Shown: piece by piece, positions 16,213 through 22,820 of the stretch
How the letters are laid out: every line of letters starts with the position of its first letter
Position numbering within the stretch: the stretch's first letter is position 1
Position numbers and translations under genes: made by a program
The notes under the pieces: model-generated
What the model was told of the DNA's origin: nothing
Database searches by the model: none
What the model saw: the letters and a program-made list of their open reading frames with translations, nothing else
NCBI GenBank assembly: GCA_041658075.1
Contig: JBBAAW010000007.1
Location: 1-40,878 of the forward strand
From: JBBAAW01 sp041658075
GTDB lineage: Bacteria > Patescibacteriota > WWE3 > UBA101185 > UBA10185
Length of the DNA: 40,878 nucleotides
Reading direction: 5' to 3'

Positions 16213-16395
16213 TTACTCGCCTTCTCTCTCATGGCTCATGGCTATGGCCTTAGCATATACACTTTGGGCGGCGGCCTCGATTTGCTCCTGCGTCATTTCA
16301 CCATCGATCCTGACCACTACCGCCCGGTGGCTCACCACCGCCTGCACCGTCGCTTCCTCAACTCTTTGCTTCACCGTCTTCGGCTCATTTGGCAT
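16213..16395 (-). CDS. Small GC-rich hypothetical protein
   Basis: 60 residues from the ATG at 16395, with a charged, mostly helical composition rich in Ala, Glu, Gln and Val (for example TVKQRVEEATVQAVV and MTQEQIEAAAQ). No family recognised. A longer frame from a TTG at 16434 is possible but overlaps the promoter -10 at 16436-16441, so I prefer the ATG; GGAGG lies 13 bases before it, which is rather far. GC content over 16221-16390 is about 57%, against about 40% in the next gene, which suggests a foreign or unusual origin. Opposite-strand frames are also open here, so coding is not certain. Confidence 0.5.
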   Translation of the reverse strand: MPNEPKTVKQRVEEATVQAVVSHRAVVVRIDGEMTQEQIEAAAQSVYAKAIAMSHEREGE

Positions 16396-16435
16396 AACAC
16401 ACCCCCATCCTCCGTATAATAAGTGACCAACCAAT

Positions 16436-16464
16436 ATTATAACGCGGTCATCAATTTAAAACAA
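16436..16464 (-). promoter_or_regulatory. Promoter of the small GC-rich gene
   Basis: Minus-strand TTGTTT (16464-16459), 17-base spacer, consensus TATAAT (16441-16436). Transcription would start near 16430, before the ATG at 16395. The -35 touches the end of the YraN-like gene. Confidence 0.5.
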
Positions 16465-16818
16465 TCACATTAAAGAAACGTACTCGTAATAATCAACTCG
16501 AAGCGATTTACCAAACTTGCTAACACATAAAACATCCACCCTCCAGGGTTTAGTAATGTAGTTTTTAGATAAAAATATGTTGATGCTTCTTTGCAAACTT
16601 TTCTTTTTGTAATAATTTATGGACTCGGAAGGATGCCCGTTAGTAAGTGAGGTTCGATATTTTACCTCTACAAAGGTAAGAATATTTTCTTTCTCCGCAA
16701 TCAGGTCAATTTCTCCCCAATGACAGGTCCAATTCTTACAAATAATAGTGTATCCTTTTTCCGTAAGATATTTAGACGCGATCATCTCGCCCACTTTTCC
16801 AATAACTCGTTTGTTCAT
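16465..16818 (-). CDS. yraN: YraN family endonuclease-like protein (UPF0102)
   Basis: 117 residues, the usual family length. The restriction-endonuclease-like core is visible: GKVGEMIASKYLTEKGY near the N-terminus, then CHWGEIDLIAEKENILTFVEVKYRT, which gives the D-x(n)-ExK nuclease signature. The family occurs in nearly all bacteria; its role is unclear, with proposed links to DNA processing. It sits downstream of the division operon terminator. No strong Shine-Dalgarno sequence is seen before the ATG at 16818. Confidence 0.9.
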   Translation of the reverse strand: MNKRVIGKVGEMIASKYLTEKGYTIICKNWTCHWGEIDLIAEKENILTFVEVKYRTSLTNGHPSESINYYKKKSLQRSINIFLSKNYITKPWRVDVLCVSKFGKSLRVDYYEYVSLM

Positions 16819-16831
16819 GGTGTAATTCTTT

Positions 16832-16866
16832 TAAAACGGGGCAAAGACTTTGTAACTTTGCCCCGT
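16832..16866 (-). terminator. Intrinsic terminator after ftsI
   Basis: Perfect 11-base arms ACGGGGCAAAG (16836-16846) and CTTTGCCCCGT (16856-16866) with a 9-base loop, followed on the minus strand by TTTT. It lies between ftsI and yraN and ends the mraZ-rsmH-ftsL-ftsI transcript. The 112 bases between ftsI and this hairpin (16867-16978) hold no gene that I can see. Confidence 0.75.
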
Positions 16867-16978
16867 CCCCTGCAAAACTAAAACAATTATCGTACAAGTA
16901 AACAATATTGCAATACTATTGACTCTAATATGAATAGAATTTATGGCTATCACGCAGTAAAACTGTTATGAAATAAAA

Positions 16979-18724
16979 TCATTTATCGGGAGGAAGGGAG
17001 TAATATTTGGCAAGTTCGCCAGCGGTCTCCATCCAAAGCGGAACGGCAGTCTCCGCAGCGTACGGGCTAGTTTGAGGCTCACGCAGTTTAACAATCATGG
17101 AAAATTTTTTGGATTCCGGTAAAAAACCCACAAAGGTGGCGTTGGTTTTTTTGGGATCGTAACCTCCGGCAACCGCAATCTGTGCCGTTCCGGTCTTTCC
17201 CGCCACTTTATAGTTTTTAATATTAAAGTACTTTGACTCTCCTCCGTCGACCGCCTTTATTAACATATCAACCATCGTGTCGGCCGTTTCTTTTTTAATA
17301 ACCCTGCCAACCTCCTTTGGCTCCACCTTAATAAATTTTCCATGATTGTCAATTATTTTTGATGCAATTTGAGGTTTATACAAAACTCCGCCGTTGGCTA
17401 TAGTATTAAAAGCAAAAAGCACCTGTAGAGGTGAAGCTAAAATTCCTTGTCCAAACGACATAGTTGCCAAGTCAACATCCGTAGCTTCCTTGGGATCTCT
17501 AAGAATTCCGGTTTCCTCACCCTCCAACGACACCCCGGAAAGCCCGCCAATACCAAATTTTCTAAAATAACTAGAAAGTGCCTCCACACCAACCAAATGT
17601 CCCACCCAAGCCGCCCCAATATTGTTGGATTTTTGCAAAAGCAACACCAGATTCATTTGACCAAGGTGCTTTCCGTCCCAATTGTCGATAATGTATCCGG
17701 AATAATTAACCGGACCATTATCAAAATAGATAGTCTCCGGAGTCGCCTTACCTAAATCAATGGCGGCAGATAACGTTAAGGGCTTCATAACAGATCCCGG
17801 CTCGTATAAAGAAGAGATTGCTAAATTTACATGCTCGCTTAATTTTCTGCCTGATCTTTCACTCACCACTTCATTTATTAAATTCCTGTTTCCCGGGTCG
17901 TAAGTGGGAAAAACCGCCATCCCTAAAATACTCCCATCTACCGGATTACTCACTATAATTACGCCATCCGCCGCGTCGTACTTTTCTACCCCCTCTTTAA
18001 GCTTTTTTTCAATTATATGCTGAACCGCTCTGTCAATTGTGAGCTCCACACTTTTTCCGTCCAACGGCTTTACCTTACTATACCCACCTGTTAAAGTAGA
18101 AAGTCCTAACGCATCGCGCTCCTCTGTAACTTTTCCCGGCCGACCCTCCAAGTCTCCGTTAAAAGCCGCTTCTATACCGTAATAACCACCTTTTTTTCCG
18201 TCGTCCTGCTCTGCCACGTACCCTAAAACATGAGCAAGCATAGTGCCTTCCGGATAAAATCGCACCGGCTCTTCCTCAAAACCCACGCCTTCCAAGCCCA
18301 TTTTCTCGATTTCTTCTTTTTGTGGCGGGGTTAAATTGTGCTCCAACGCTATCCAATACAAGTTTAAATCCAGAAGATCTTTAATCCGCTGCAGTTCTTT
18401 TTGGGCGACTTCCGAAGGGAAAATTGAAACCACACTTTCTATTAACTTTTGTTTCTCCTTAATTTTTTTAGGTTCAACGTATAAAAGGTAGGATACTTGG
18501 TTTGACGCTAAAGGATAGCCGTCCACTGCTAAAATTTCTCCGCGCTTGGCGTTTATTGTGATGTAATTTGAATATTGATCGTAAGCACGAGCGCTGTAAT
18601 TTGAGTGCAACAAAATTTGAATGGAAAAAAGCCTGGCAACAGCAATAAGGGATAAAATCGACACGCCCAATTTAAAGGCAAAAAATCTTTTGTCGCATGA
18701 TTTTTTTAACTCAAGCGCCGACAT
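16979..18724 (-). CDS. ftsI: Peptidoglycan transpeptidase FtsI (PBP3, class B)
   Basis: 581 residues from the ATG at 18724. This division transpeptidase cross-links septal peptidoglycan. One N-terminal membrane anchor (about 16-36), a pedestal/dimerisation domain starting near INAKRGEILAVDG, then the transpeptidase domain with SVMK (Ser311 nucleophile), SNN (366-368) and KTGT (from Lys510), all intact. No PASTA repeats. A TTG at 18742 would add six residues but lies inside ftsL; the ATG comes one base after the ftsL stop, so I chose it. It is last in the division operon and followed by a terminator. Confidence 0.94.
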   Translation of the reverse strand: MSALELKKSCDKRFFAFKLGVSILSLIAVARLFSIQILLHSNYSARAYDQYSNYITINAKRGEILAVDGYPLASNQVSYLLYVEPKKIKEKQKLIESVVSIFPSEVAQKELQRIKDLLDLNLYWIALEHNLTPPQKEEIEKMGLEGVGFEEEPVRFYPEGTMLAHVLGYVAEQDDGKKGGYYGIEAAFNGDLEGRPGKVTEERDALGLSTLTGGYSKVKPLDGKSVELTIDRAVQHIIEKKLKEGVEKYDAADGVIIVSNPVDGSILGMAVFPTYDPGNRNLINEVVSERSGRKLSEHVNLAISSLYEPGSVMKPLTLSAAIDLGKATPETIYFDNGPVNYSGYIIDNWDGKHLGQMNLVLLLQKSNNIGAAWVGHLVGVEALSSYFRKFGIGGLSGVSLEGEETGILRDPKEATDVDLATMSFGQGILASPLQVLFAFNTIANGGVLYKPQIASKIIDNHGKFIKVEPKEVGRVIKKETADTMVDMLIKAVDGGESKYFNIKNYKVAGKTGTAQIAVAGGYDPKKTNATFVGFLPESKKFSMIVKLREPQTSPYAAETAVPLWMETAGELAKYYSLPPDK

Positions 18725-18725
18725 T

Positions 18726-19001
18726 TTAGAAAACTCTGGCAATGGTTGGACTTGTTACGCTATTTATGGGTTTATCCATGGGCAAAAATCCCATGCTGTG
18801 AGCGCGCTCTTCCATACCAGTAATTGAGGATGTAAGGTAAATTTCTTGGTTGACTTCTGAAATCTGGCTCTTTACTTGAGCAATTTCATGGTCGACTTTA
18901 TTTAACTCCTGAGTTTTTAGGGCCATGTTATTGGACACCACTACTTGGGTTAGAAAGGATGCTATAAAAACTCCTATTGATATTTTAAGTAATTTAGACA
19001 T
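18726..19001 (-). CDS. ftsL: FtsL-like division protein
   Basis: 91 residues from the ATG at 19001. A short cytoplasmic start, one transmembrane segment (about residues 4-22, LLKISIGVFIASFLTQVVV), then a coiled coil (about 28-65, with ELNKVDHEIAQVKSQISEVNQ) and a short tail. Sequence similarity in this family is weak, but topology, size and position between rsmH and ftsI are diagnostic. Such proteins bind FtsB/DivIC and FtsI in the divisome. A frame extending to 19052 exists, but it runs through rsmH; the ATG at 19001 overlaps the rsmH stop by 8 bases. Confidence 0.82.
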   Translation of the reverse strand: MSKLLKISIGVFIASFLTQVVVSNNMALKTQELNKVDHEIAQVKSQISEVNQEIYLTSSITGMEERAHSMGFLPMDKPINSVTSPTIARVF

Positions 19002-19890
19002 ATCTTTCAAGAACACGCATTTTAGCGCTACGGGCGCGGGGATTCTGCGCAACCTCCTCCGGAGTTGGCTCCAAAGGCTTTTCCGTCAACTCCTTCAGAG
19101 TTGCGCCATCAACATTGGGCTGGGCGCCTTGGGCAAATTCTTTAACAATCTTGTCTTCGAGCGAATGGAAACTTATAACGACCATTCGTCCGCCAGGCAG
19201 TACTAGCAAGCGCCCAGCCCGGGGCAGTGCACTTTTTAAATTTTCCAGCTCATTATTAACCGCTATCCTTAGAGCCATAAAAATCCGAGTAGCAGGGTGC
19301 AACCTGCCGTTCTCGTAGCCTGGAAAAGCTTTCCGTGCAATATCAGCTAACTGCTTGCTACTTGAAATCCTTTCCAACTCACGAGCCTTTACAATCTCCT
19401 TAGCAAACTTTTTTGCAAAACGTTCTTCCCCGAAATCCCAAAACATATCCGCCAGCTCTTTTTCATAAAGTCCGTTTATCAAATCAAAAGCCTTGACTCC
19501 CAATTTGTCGTCTAGCCTCATATCCGGCTCATACTCCGAATTAAAACTTAAGCTCATTCGCTCATCCTTAAGCTGCGTCGTACTCACCCCCAAGTCAAAT
19601 AAAATGCCGCTGACCTGTTCAAAACCCTTATCTTTGGCAATCTGGTCGATATCTTTAAAATTCCCCTTGGCCCAAACAAAATTCTTTTGCAGCCCCTCTT
19701 CGTCAATCCGTTTCCTCGCTCGATCCAACGACCCTTGGTTAACATCAATTCCCAAAACCTTTCCGCCCAGTTTTAATATCTCTATCGTGTGTCCTCCGTC
19801 ACCTAAAGTAGCGTCGATATACTTTTCACCCTTCTTGACCTGTAAAAACTTAAGCGACTCCGCCAGCATTACTGGAGCGTGGTATTCCAT
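18994..19890 (-). CDS. rsmH: 16S rRNA (cytosine1402-N4)-methyltransferase
   Basis: 298 residues (E. coli 313). It methylates C1402 in the decoding centre of the ribosome. The N-terminus EYHAPVMLAESL, the SAM-binding motif DATLGDGGHT, ILFDLGVSTTQL, then MRLD and the C-terminal VVISFHSLEDKIVKEF are all hallmarks. The ATG at 19890 shares a base with the mraZ stop (TGATG); a GTG one codon upstream is also possible. This gene is conserved in second place of the dcw cluster. Confidence 0.97.
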   Translation of the reverse strand: MEYHAPVMLAESLKFLQVKKGEKYIDATLGDGGHTIEILKLGGKVLGIDVNQGSLDRARKRIDEEGLQKNFVWAKGNFKDIDQIAKDKGFEQVSGILFDLGVSTTQLKDERMSLSFNSEYEPDMRLDDKLGVKAFDLINGLYEKELADMFWDFGEERFAKKFAKEIVKARELERISSSKQLADIARKAFPGYENGRLHPATRIFMALRIAVNNELENLKSALPRAGRLLVLPGGRMVVISFHSLEDKIVKEFAQGAQPNVDGATLKELTEKPLEPTPEEVAQNPRARSAKMRVLERYV

Positions 19891-20300
19891 CACGATCCCA
19901 ACTCCCGGCTAATCTTGTTAAGGTGCAAACTCCAAGCTTCACCGTCCCAAAGTTCTATGTGATCCCCCGCGCCTATAACCACCACATCCTTCTCCAGTCC
20001 AGCGTAACTTCTTAATGACTGCGGAACTACAAACCGACCTTGCTCATCAACCGTCGCATCGACCGCACCGGAAAACACATATCTTTTAAGTTCTCTAGTT
20101 TTCGAATCCGTAATCGGATTCACAGCTTGCTTTTGCCACTCCTGCGCCCAATCTCCCCTGTCATACAAAAAAACGCACTTTTCAAAACCTTTGGAGAGAA
20201 TTATTTCCTCTCCCACAATCTGCTCTCTAAGTTTCTTGGGCAGGGCAATGCGGTTTCCTTCGGTAATATTTGGTTGATACTCCCCAAGAAACATTTTCAT
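19890..20300 (-). CDS. mraZ: Transcriptional regulator MraZ
   Basis: 136 residues with two SpoVT-AbrB-like halves, each with its characteristic motif: NRIALPKKLREQI near residue 14 and GRFVVPQSLRSYAGL near residue 88. MraZ forms rings and binds tandem short repeats upstream of its own operon. Such repeats are visible here (20309-20343), so autoregulation is very likely. The longer frame from a TTG at 20324 lies inside the repeats; I chose the ATG at 20300, with a second ATG at 20294 equally close to the usual start. Confidence 0.95.
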   Translation of the reverse strand: MKMFLGEYQPNITEGNRIALPKKLREQIVGEEIILSKGFEKCVFLYDRGDWAQEWQKQAVNPITDSKTRELKRYVFSGAVDATVDEQGRFVVPQSLRSYAGLEKDVVVIGAGDHIELWDGEAWSLHLNKISRELGS

Positions 20301-20308
20301 ACTATTTT

Positions 20309-20343
20309 CACCACTTATCACCAATCTTCACCAATATCTCCCA
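20309..20343 (-). promoter_or_regulatory. MraZ operator: repeats with a 10-base period
   Basis: On the minus strand TGGGA (20343-20339) is followed by TGGTG at 20333-20329, 20323-20319 and 20313-20309, each unit separated by exactly 5 bases. This copies the known MraZ box layout (TGGGN with N5 spacers, 10-base period). The first unit lies at the promoter -10, so binding would block RNA polymerase. Confidence 0.8.
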
Positions 20344-20361
20344 TTTAGACTTTGTTGTCAA
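20333..20361 (-). promoter_or_regulatory. Promoter of the mraZ operon
   Basis: Minus-strand consensus TTGACA (20361-20356), 17-base spacer, GATATT (20338-20333). The start point would be near 20326, inside the MraZ boxes. Confidence 0.65.
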
Positions 20362-20404
20362 TACAAAGAAAAGGCGAAGCGGGGTATACAAATCCAGCGA
20401 CGAC

Positions 20405-20432
20405 TTGAAAAGTTAGCAAAAACCTATAAAAT
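20405..20432 (+). promoter_or_regulatory. Promoter of the zinc-knuckle gene
   Basis: TTGAAA at 20405-20410, 16-base spacer, TAAAAT at 20427-20432, on the strand opposite to the mraZ promoter. The leader to the ATG at 20499 would be about 60 bases. Confidence 0.5.
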
Positions 20433-20498
20433 TCTCCCAGCCGCGAATTACGCAGAAAGTCAGCGTTAGCCATTTTTAACCAAGAAAGGTGACTAGAG

Positions 20499-20645
20499 AT
20501 GGCAAAAAGGAAGTGCGCGAAGTGTGGTGTCAAAAACGGCATCGTAAAATGTCAGAATTGCGGTGCCTCCTATTGTCCGAAGTGCTACAGAAAGCACTTC
20601 CCATGTGGAGGAAAGGGGGCACTAGAACGCAGGCCGATGGCTTAA
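20499..20645 (+). CDS. 48-residue double zinc-binding protein
   Basis: A 48-residue frame starting MAKRKCAKCG and ending in TAA. Ligand candidates are Cys6, Cys9, Cys18, Cys21, Cys26, Cys29, His33 and Cys36: CxxC-x8-CxxC-x4-CxxC-x3-H-x2-C, exactly eight, enough for two zinc ions. The tail KGALERRPMA is basic. AAGGTG sits about 8 bases before the ATG, a promoter lies upstream and a perfect hairpin follows the stop, so it has a full transcription unit. Role unknown; small basic zinc ribbons often bind RNA, DNA or ribosomes. It is easily missed because of its size. Confidence 0.75.
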   Translation: MAKRKCAKCGVKNGIVKCQNCGASYCPKCYRKHFPCGGKGALERRPMA

Positions 20646-20648
20646 CAA

Positions 20649-20685
20649 AAGAGCGGGATGCATAATCACCCAACATCCCGCTCTT
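20649..20685. terminator. Bidirectional terminator between the zinc protein and glyQS
   Basis: Perfect 12-base arms AAGAGCGGGATG (20649-20660) and CATCCCGCTCTT (20674-20685) with a 13-base loop. On the minus strand it is followed by TTTTGTT, serving glyQS; on the plus strand by a pyrimidine-rich CTCCTCTTC, serving the 48-residue gene. Confidence 0.75.
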
Positions 20686-20714
20686 CTCCTCTTCATGAAT
20701 TACAGATTTTAAAG

Positions 20715-22094
20715 TTAAATTGATCTAGAAATCTCTTCGATCTTTACTCTTATTTGCGTTTTTGTATCCCTATCACGTACAGTCACCGTACCGTCTTCTA
20801 ACGATTGATAATCAACAGTAATACACGCGGGCGTTCCAGTTTCGTCCTGAGATAAATAACGCTTACCAATATTTCCCCTGTCGTCCCAAGCTACCCGTAC
20901 ACCTTGTTTTAATAAGTCAACATAAATTTCCTTCGCCCTAACCACAAGTTCTGGTTTATTAGAAACCAAAGGAAAGACTGCAGTTCGATAAGGTGCAACA
21001 CTTTTATTAAGCCGCAAATAAACCCGTCCGTCAGCATCTTCCGTATACGCCTCCGTCAAAAGGCATAGCAAGACTCGGCTAATACCAAAGGTAGGCTCCA
21101 CCACATGCGGAACGAACTTGTCGCCAGTTTGCGGATCCGTATAACGCAAATCCACCCCCGACTTTTCCATGTGGTTACGCAAATCATAGTCTGTGCGATA
21201 AGCCAACCCAAACATTTCCTTAAAACCAAAGGCATATTCATAATCCAAGTCTTCCGTATGCTTGGAATAGTGTGCACGCTCAGCATCCGTATGGGTTCTC
21301 CATCTTAAATGCGACTTATCAACACCTAAAGAATATAACCAAGTTTCCATTTCGACCTTCCAGAACTTAAAATAGTCTTCCCAAGGATTCTTAGGGTCGA
21401 TAAAATACTCAAATTCCGCCAAGTTAAATTCCAATGTCCTAAAGATGAAATTCCCCAAAGTAATCTCGTTTCTAAAAGCCTTTCCGGCCTGCGCAATTCC
21501 AAAAGGCAGTTTTGGACGCATGGTGTCCAGTACATTCCTAAAGTTTACGAACATTCCCTGAGCAATTTCTCCTCGCAAATACGCTAAGGATGACGACTCG
21601 GTAACAATTCCTACTGTGGTTTCAAAAAGCTGATTAAACTTCCGCGTAGGTGTCCAGTTACTTTTTCCACACTTAGGACATTTTATATTGTTATCAGCCA
21701 GCATCTTGTCTATCTCCTCCAAGGGTTTGCCTTCTACTACCTCACTTTTTCCTGTCGACTCAAGATAGTCCTCAATAACATGATCTGCGCGAGTTCTGTA
21801 TTTACATTCTTTGCAGTCAATCAGATCGTTAGTAAAACTTTGCGTGTGTCCAGAGGCTTCCCATACTTTGGGCGACATCAGGATACTTGTATCGAGTCCA
21901 AAAATGTTTTCACGACTTGTTACAAAGAACTTCCACCAACAGGCAACAACATTCCTTAACATCTCAACACCTAAAGGTCCAAGGTCGTAAGTATTAGCAA
22001 GTCCTCCATAAATTTCCGACCCGGGAAAAACAAATCCACGTCTCTTACAAAGTGAAATAATTTTTTGCTGTTTTGACTCCTGAGTTTTCTCCAT
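20715..22094 (-). CDS. glyQS: Glycyl-tRNA synthetase, single-chain class II
   Basis: 459 residues, the alpha2-type enzyme found in archaea, eukaryotes, Gram-positives and many CPR bacteria, not the alpha2-beta2 type. It starts with the class II core (KRRGFVFPGSEIYGG, NTYDLGPLG). A zinc-binding insertion carries CKEC and CPKC. Motif 2 is AQAGKAFRNEI, and motif 3 lies around EPTFGISRVLL. The C-terminal anticodon-binding domain has VAPYRTAVFPLV and GNIGKRYLSQDETGTPACIT. It lies 18 bases after recO on the same strand and ends at a strong hairpin. Confidence 0.97.
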   Translation of the reverse strand: MEKTQESKQQKIISLCKRRGFVFPGSEIYGGLANTYDLGPLGVEMLRNVVACWWKFFVTSRENIFGLDTSILMSPKVWEASGHTQSFTNDLIDCKECKYRTRADHVIEDYLESTGKSEVVEGKPLEEIDKMLADNNIKCPKCGKSNWTPTRKFNQLFETTVGIVTESSSLAYLRGEIAQGMFVNFRNVLDTMRPKLPFGIAQAGKAFRNEITLGNFIFRTLEFNLAEFEYFIDPKNPWEDYFKFWKVEMETWLYSLGVDKSHLRWRTHTDAERAHYSKHTEDLDYEYAFGFKEMFGLAYRTDYDLRNHMEKSGVDLRYTDPQTGDKFVPHVVEPTFGISRVLLCLLTEAYTEDADGRVYLRLNKSVAPYRTAVFPLVSNKPELVVRAKEIYVDLLKQGVRVAWDDRGNIGKRYLSQDETGTPACITVDYQSLEDGTVTVRDRDTKTQIRVKIEEISRSI

Positions 22095-22112
22095 AATTAC
22101 AGGGCAATCCTA

Positions 22113-22799
22113 TCAAAAAAGCCTACTTGAGTAAATGCGCTCGTCTAAAACATCCAACACATATTCTTTAATAACTGCATTGGCACCTTTATGAGCGCTT
22201 TGCAATAGCTTTAAGTCGCCAAAGCTTTGATTACTCTTTAATGATTTCAAATATTCCACCTCCTGTTCTCCCAATTCCAAACGATTCAACAAAAAGTTAT
22301 CCAAACTCATCTCATAACCCAAAATCTTCATAAGTCGCGCTTCAAAAATATTCATAATTCGCACCGGCACAAAGTTAAAACTACCTTCCGAATATTTGGC
22401 GTAAAACTTGTTTAAGCTTTGAAGCGCCTTAGTAAAAAGCCCGTAAACCTCCGGCGCCGATTCGTGACCATAAGTGTCGTGATAAAAAAATCTGTGAACC
22501 AGTTCCGCCATGTACAAACCCTTGGCTATGCCGGACATGGCTTTTTTTAATTCTTTGTGCGATTCTACAAGTTGCGCCTGATTGATTATTTTTATCCCTT
22601 TATGGGACTCAGAAAAGCTAATTTGAGCTCGGTTTAAAGTGTCTAGACTGCCGAGTCGCTTAGAGTTTATTCTTCTGACCCCTTTAGCTGTAGCGGTAAA
22701 CTTTCCGTATTGTGGAGAAAAAAGCGTGTACAACTTATCCGCGTCCTTGTAATTAGAATTCTTTAAAACCACGCACTCAGTGCTAAATCCTTTGTTCAC
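22113..22799 (-). CDS. recO: DNA repair protein RecO
   Basis: 228 residues, near the usual 240-250. RecO anneals single-stranded DNA and helps RecR load RecA onto SSB-covered DNA. The N-terminal OB fold begins STECVVLKNSNYKDADKLYTLFSPQYGK and includes TATAKGVRR; the helical C-terminal part has KGLYMAELVHRFF and a leucine-rich end. I see no zinc-binding cysteines, which some RecO proteins have. The start is GTG at 22799, with a TGG TATAAT element ending 6 bases before it, so the message is probably leaderless. Confidence 0.88.
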   Translation of the reverse strand: MNKGFSTECVVLKNSNYKDADKLYTLFSPQYGKFTATAKGVRRINSKRLGSLDTLNRAQISFSESHKGIKIINQAQLVESHKELKKAMSGIAKGLYMAELVHRFFYHDTYGHESAPEVYGLFTKALQSLNKFYAKYSEGSFNFVPVRIMNIFEARLMKILGYEMSLDNFLLNRLELGEQEVEYLKSLKSNQSFGDLKLLQSAHKGANAVIKEYVLDVLDERIYSSRLF

Positions 22800-22805
22800 C
22801 TATTT

Positions 22806-22814
22806 ATTATACCA
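22806..22814 (-). promoter_or_regulatory. recO extended -10, leaderless type
   Basis: TGG followed by consensus TATAAT (22811-22806) on the minus strand, then 6 bases to the GTG start of recO. It occupies the whole 21-base gap after the polysaccharide operon, separating recO-glyQS as a transcription unit. Confidence 0.55.
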
Positions 22815-22820
22815 ACAACA

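Noticed and set aside
16231..16426. Plus-strand proteins opposite the small GC-rich gene
   Set aside because: They are shadows in a GC-rich stretch: His- and Arg-rich, no Shine-Dalgarno sequence and no promoter, while the minus frame has both a TATAAT promoter and protein-like composition.
16867..16978. A small RNA between ftsI and its terminator
   Set aside because: A TTGCAA-16-GATAAT-like promoter exists on the minus strand, but the resulting transcript would be little more than the terminator hairpin.
18726..19052. A longer FtsL starting at 19052
   Set aside because: The extra residues are read out of frame from the end of rsmH; the ATG at 19001 puts the membrane segment at the expected place.
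20345..20542. A 65-residue minus-strand protein upstream of mraZ
   Set aside because: It is opposite the promoters and the zinc-protein gene, has no promoter or Shine-Dalgarno sequence and overlaps the mraZ -35 region.
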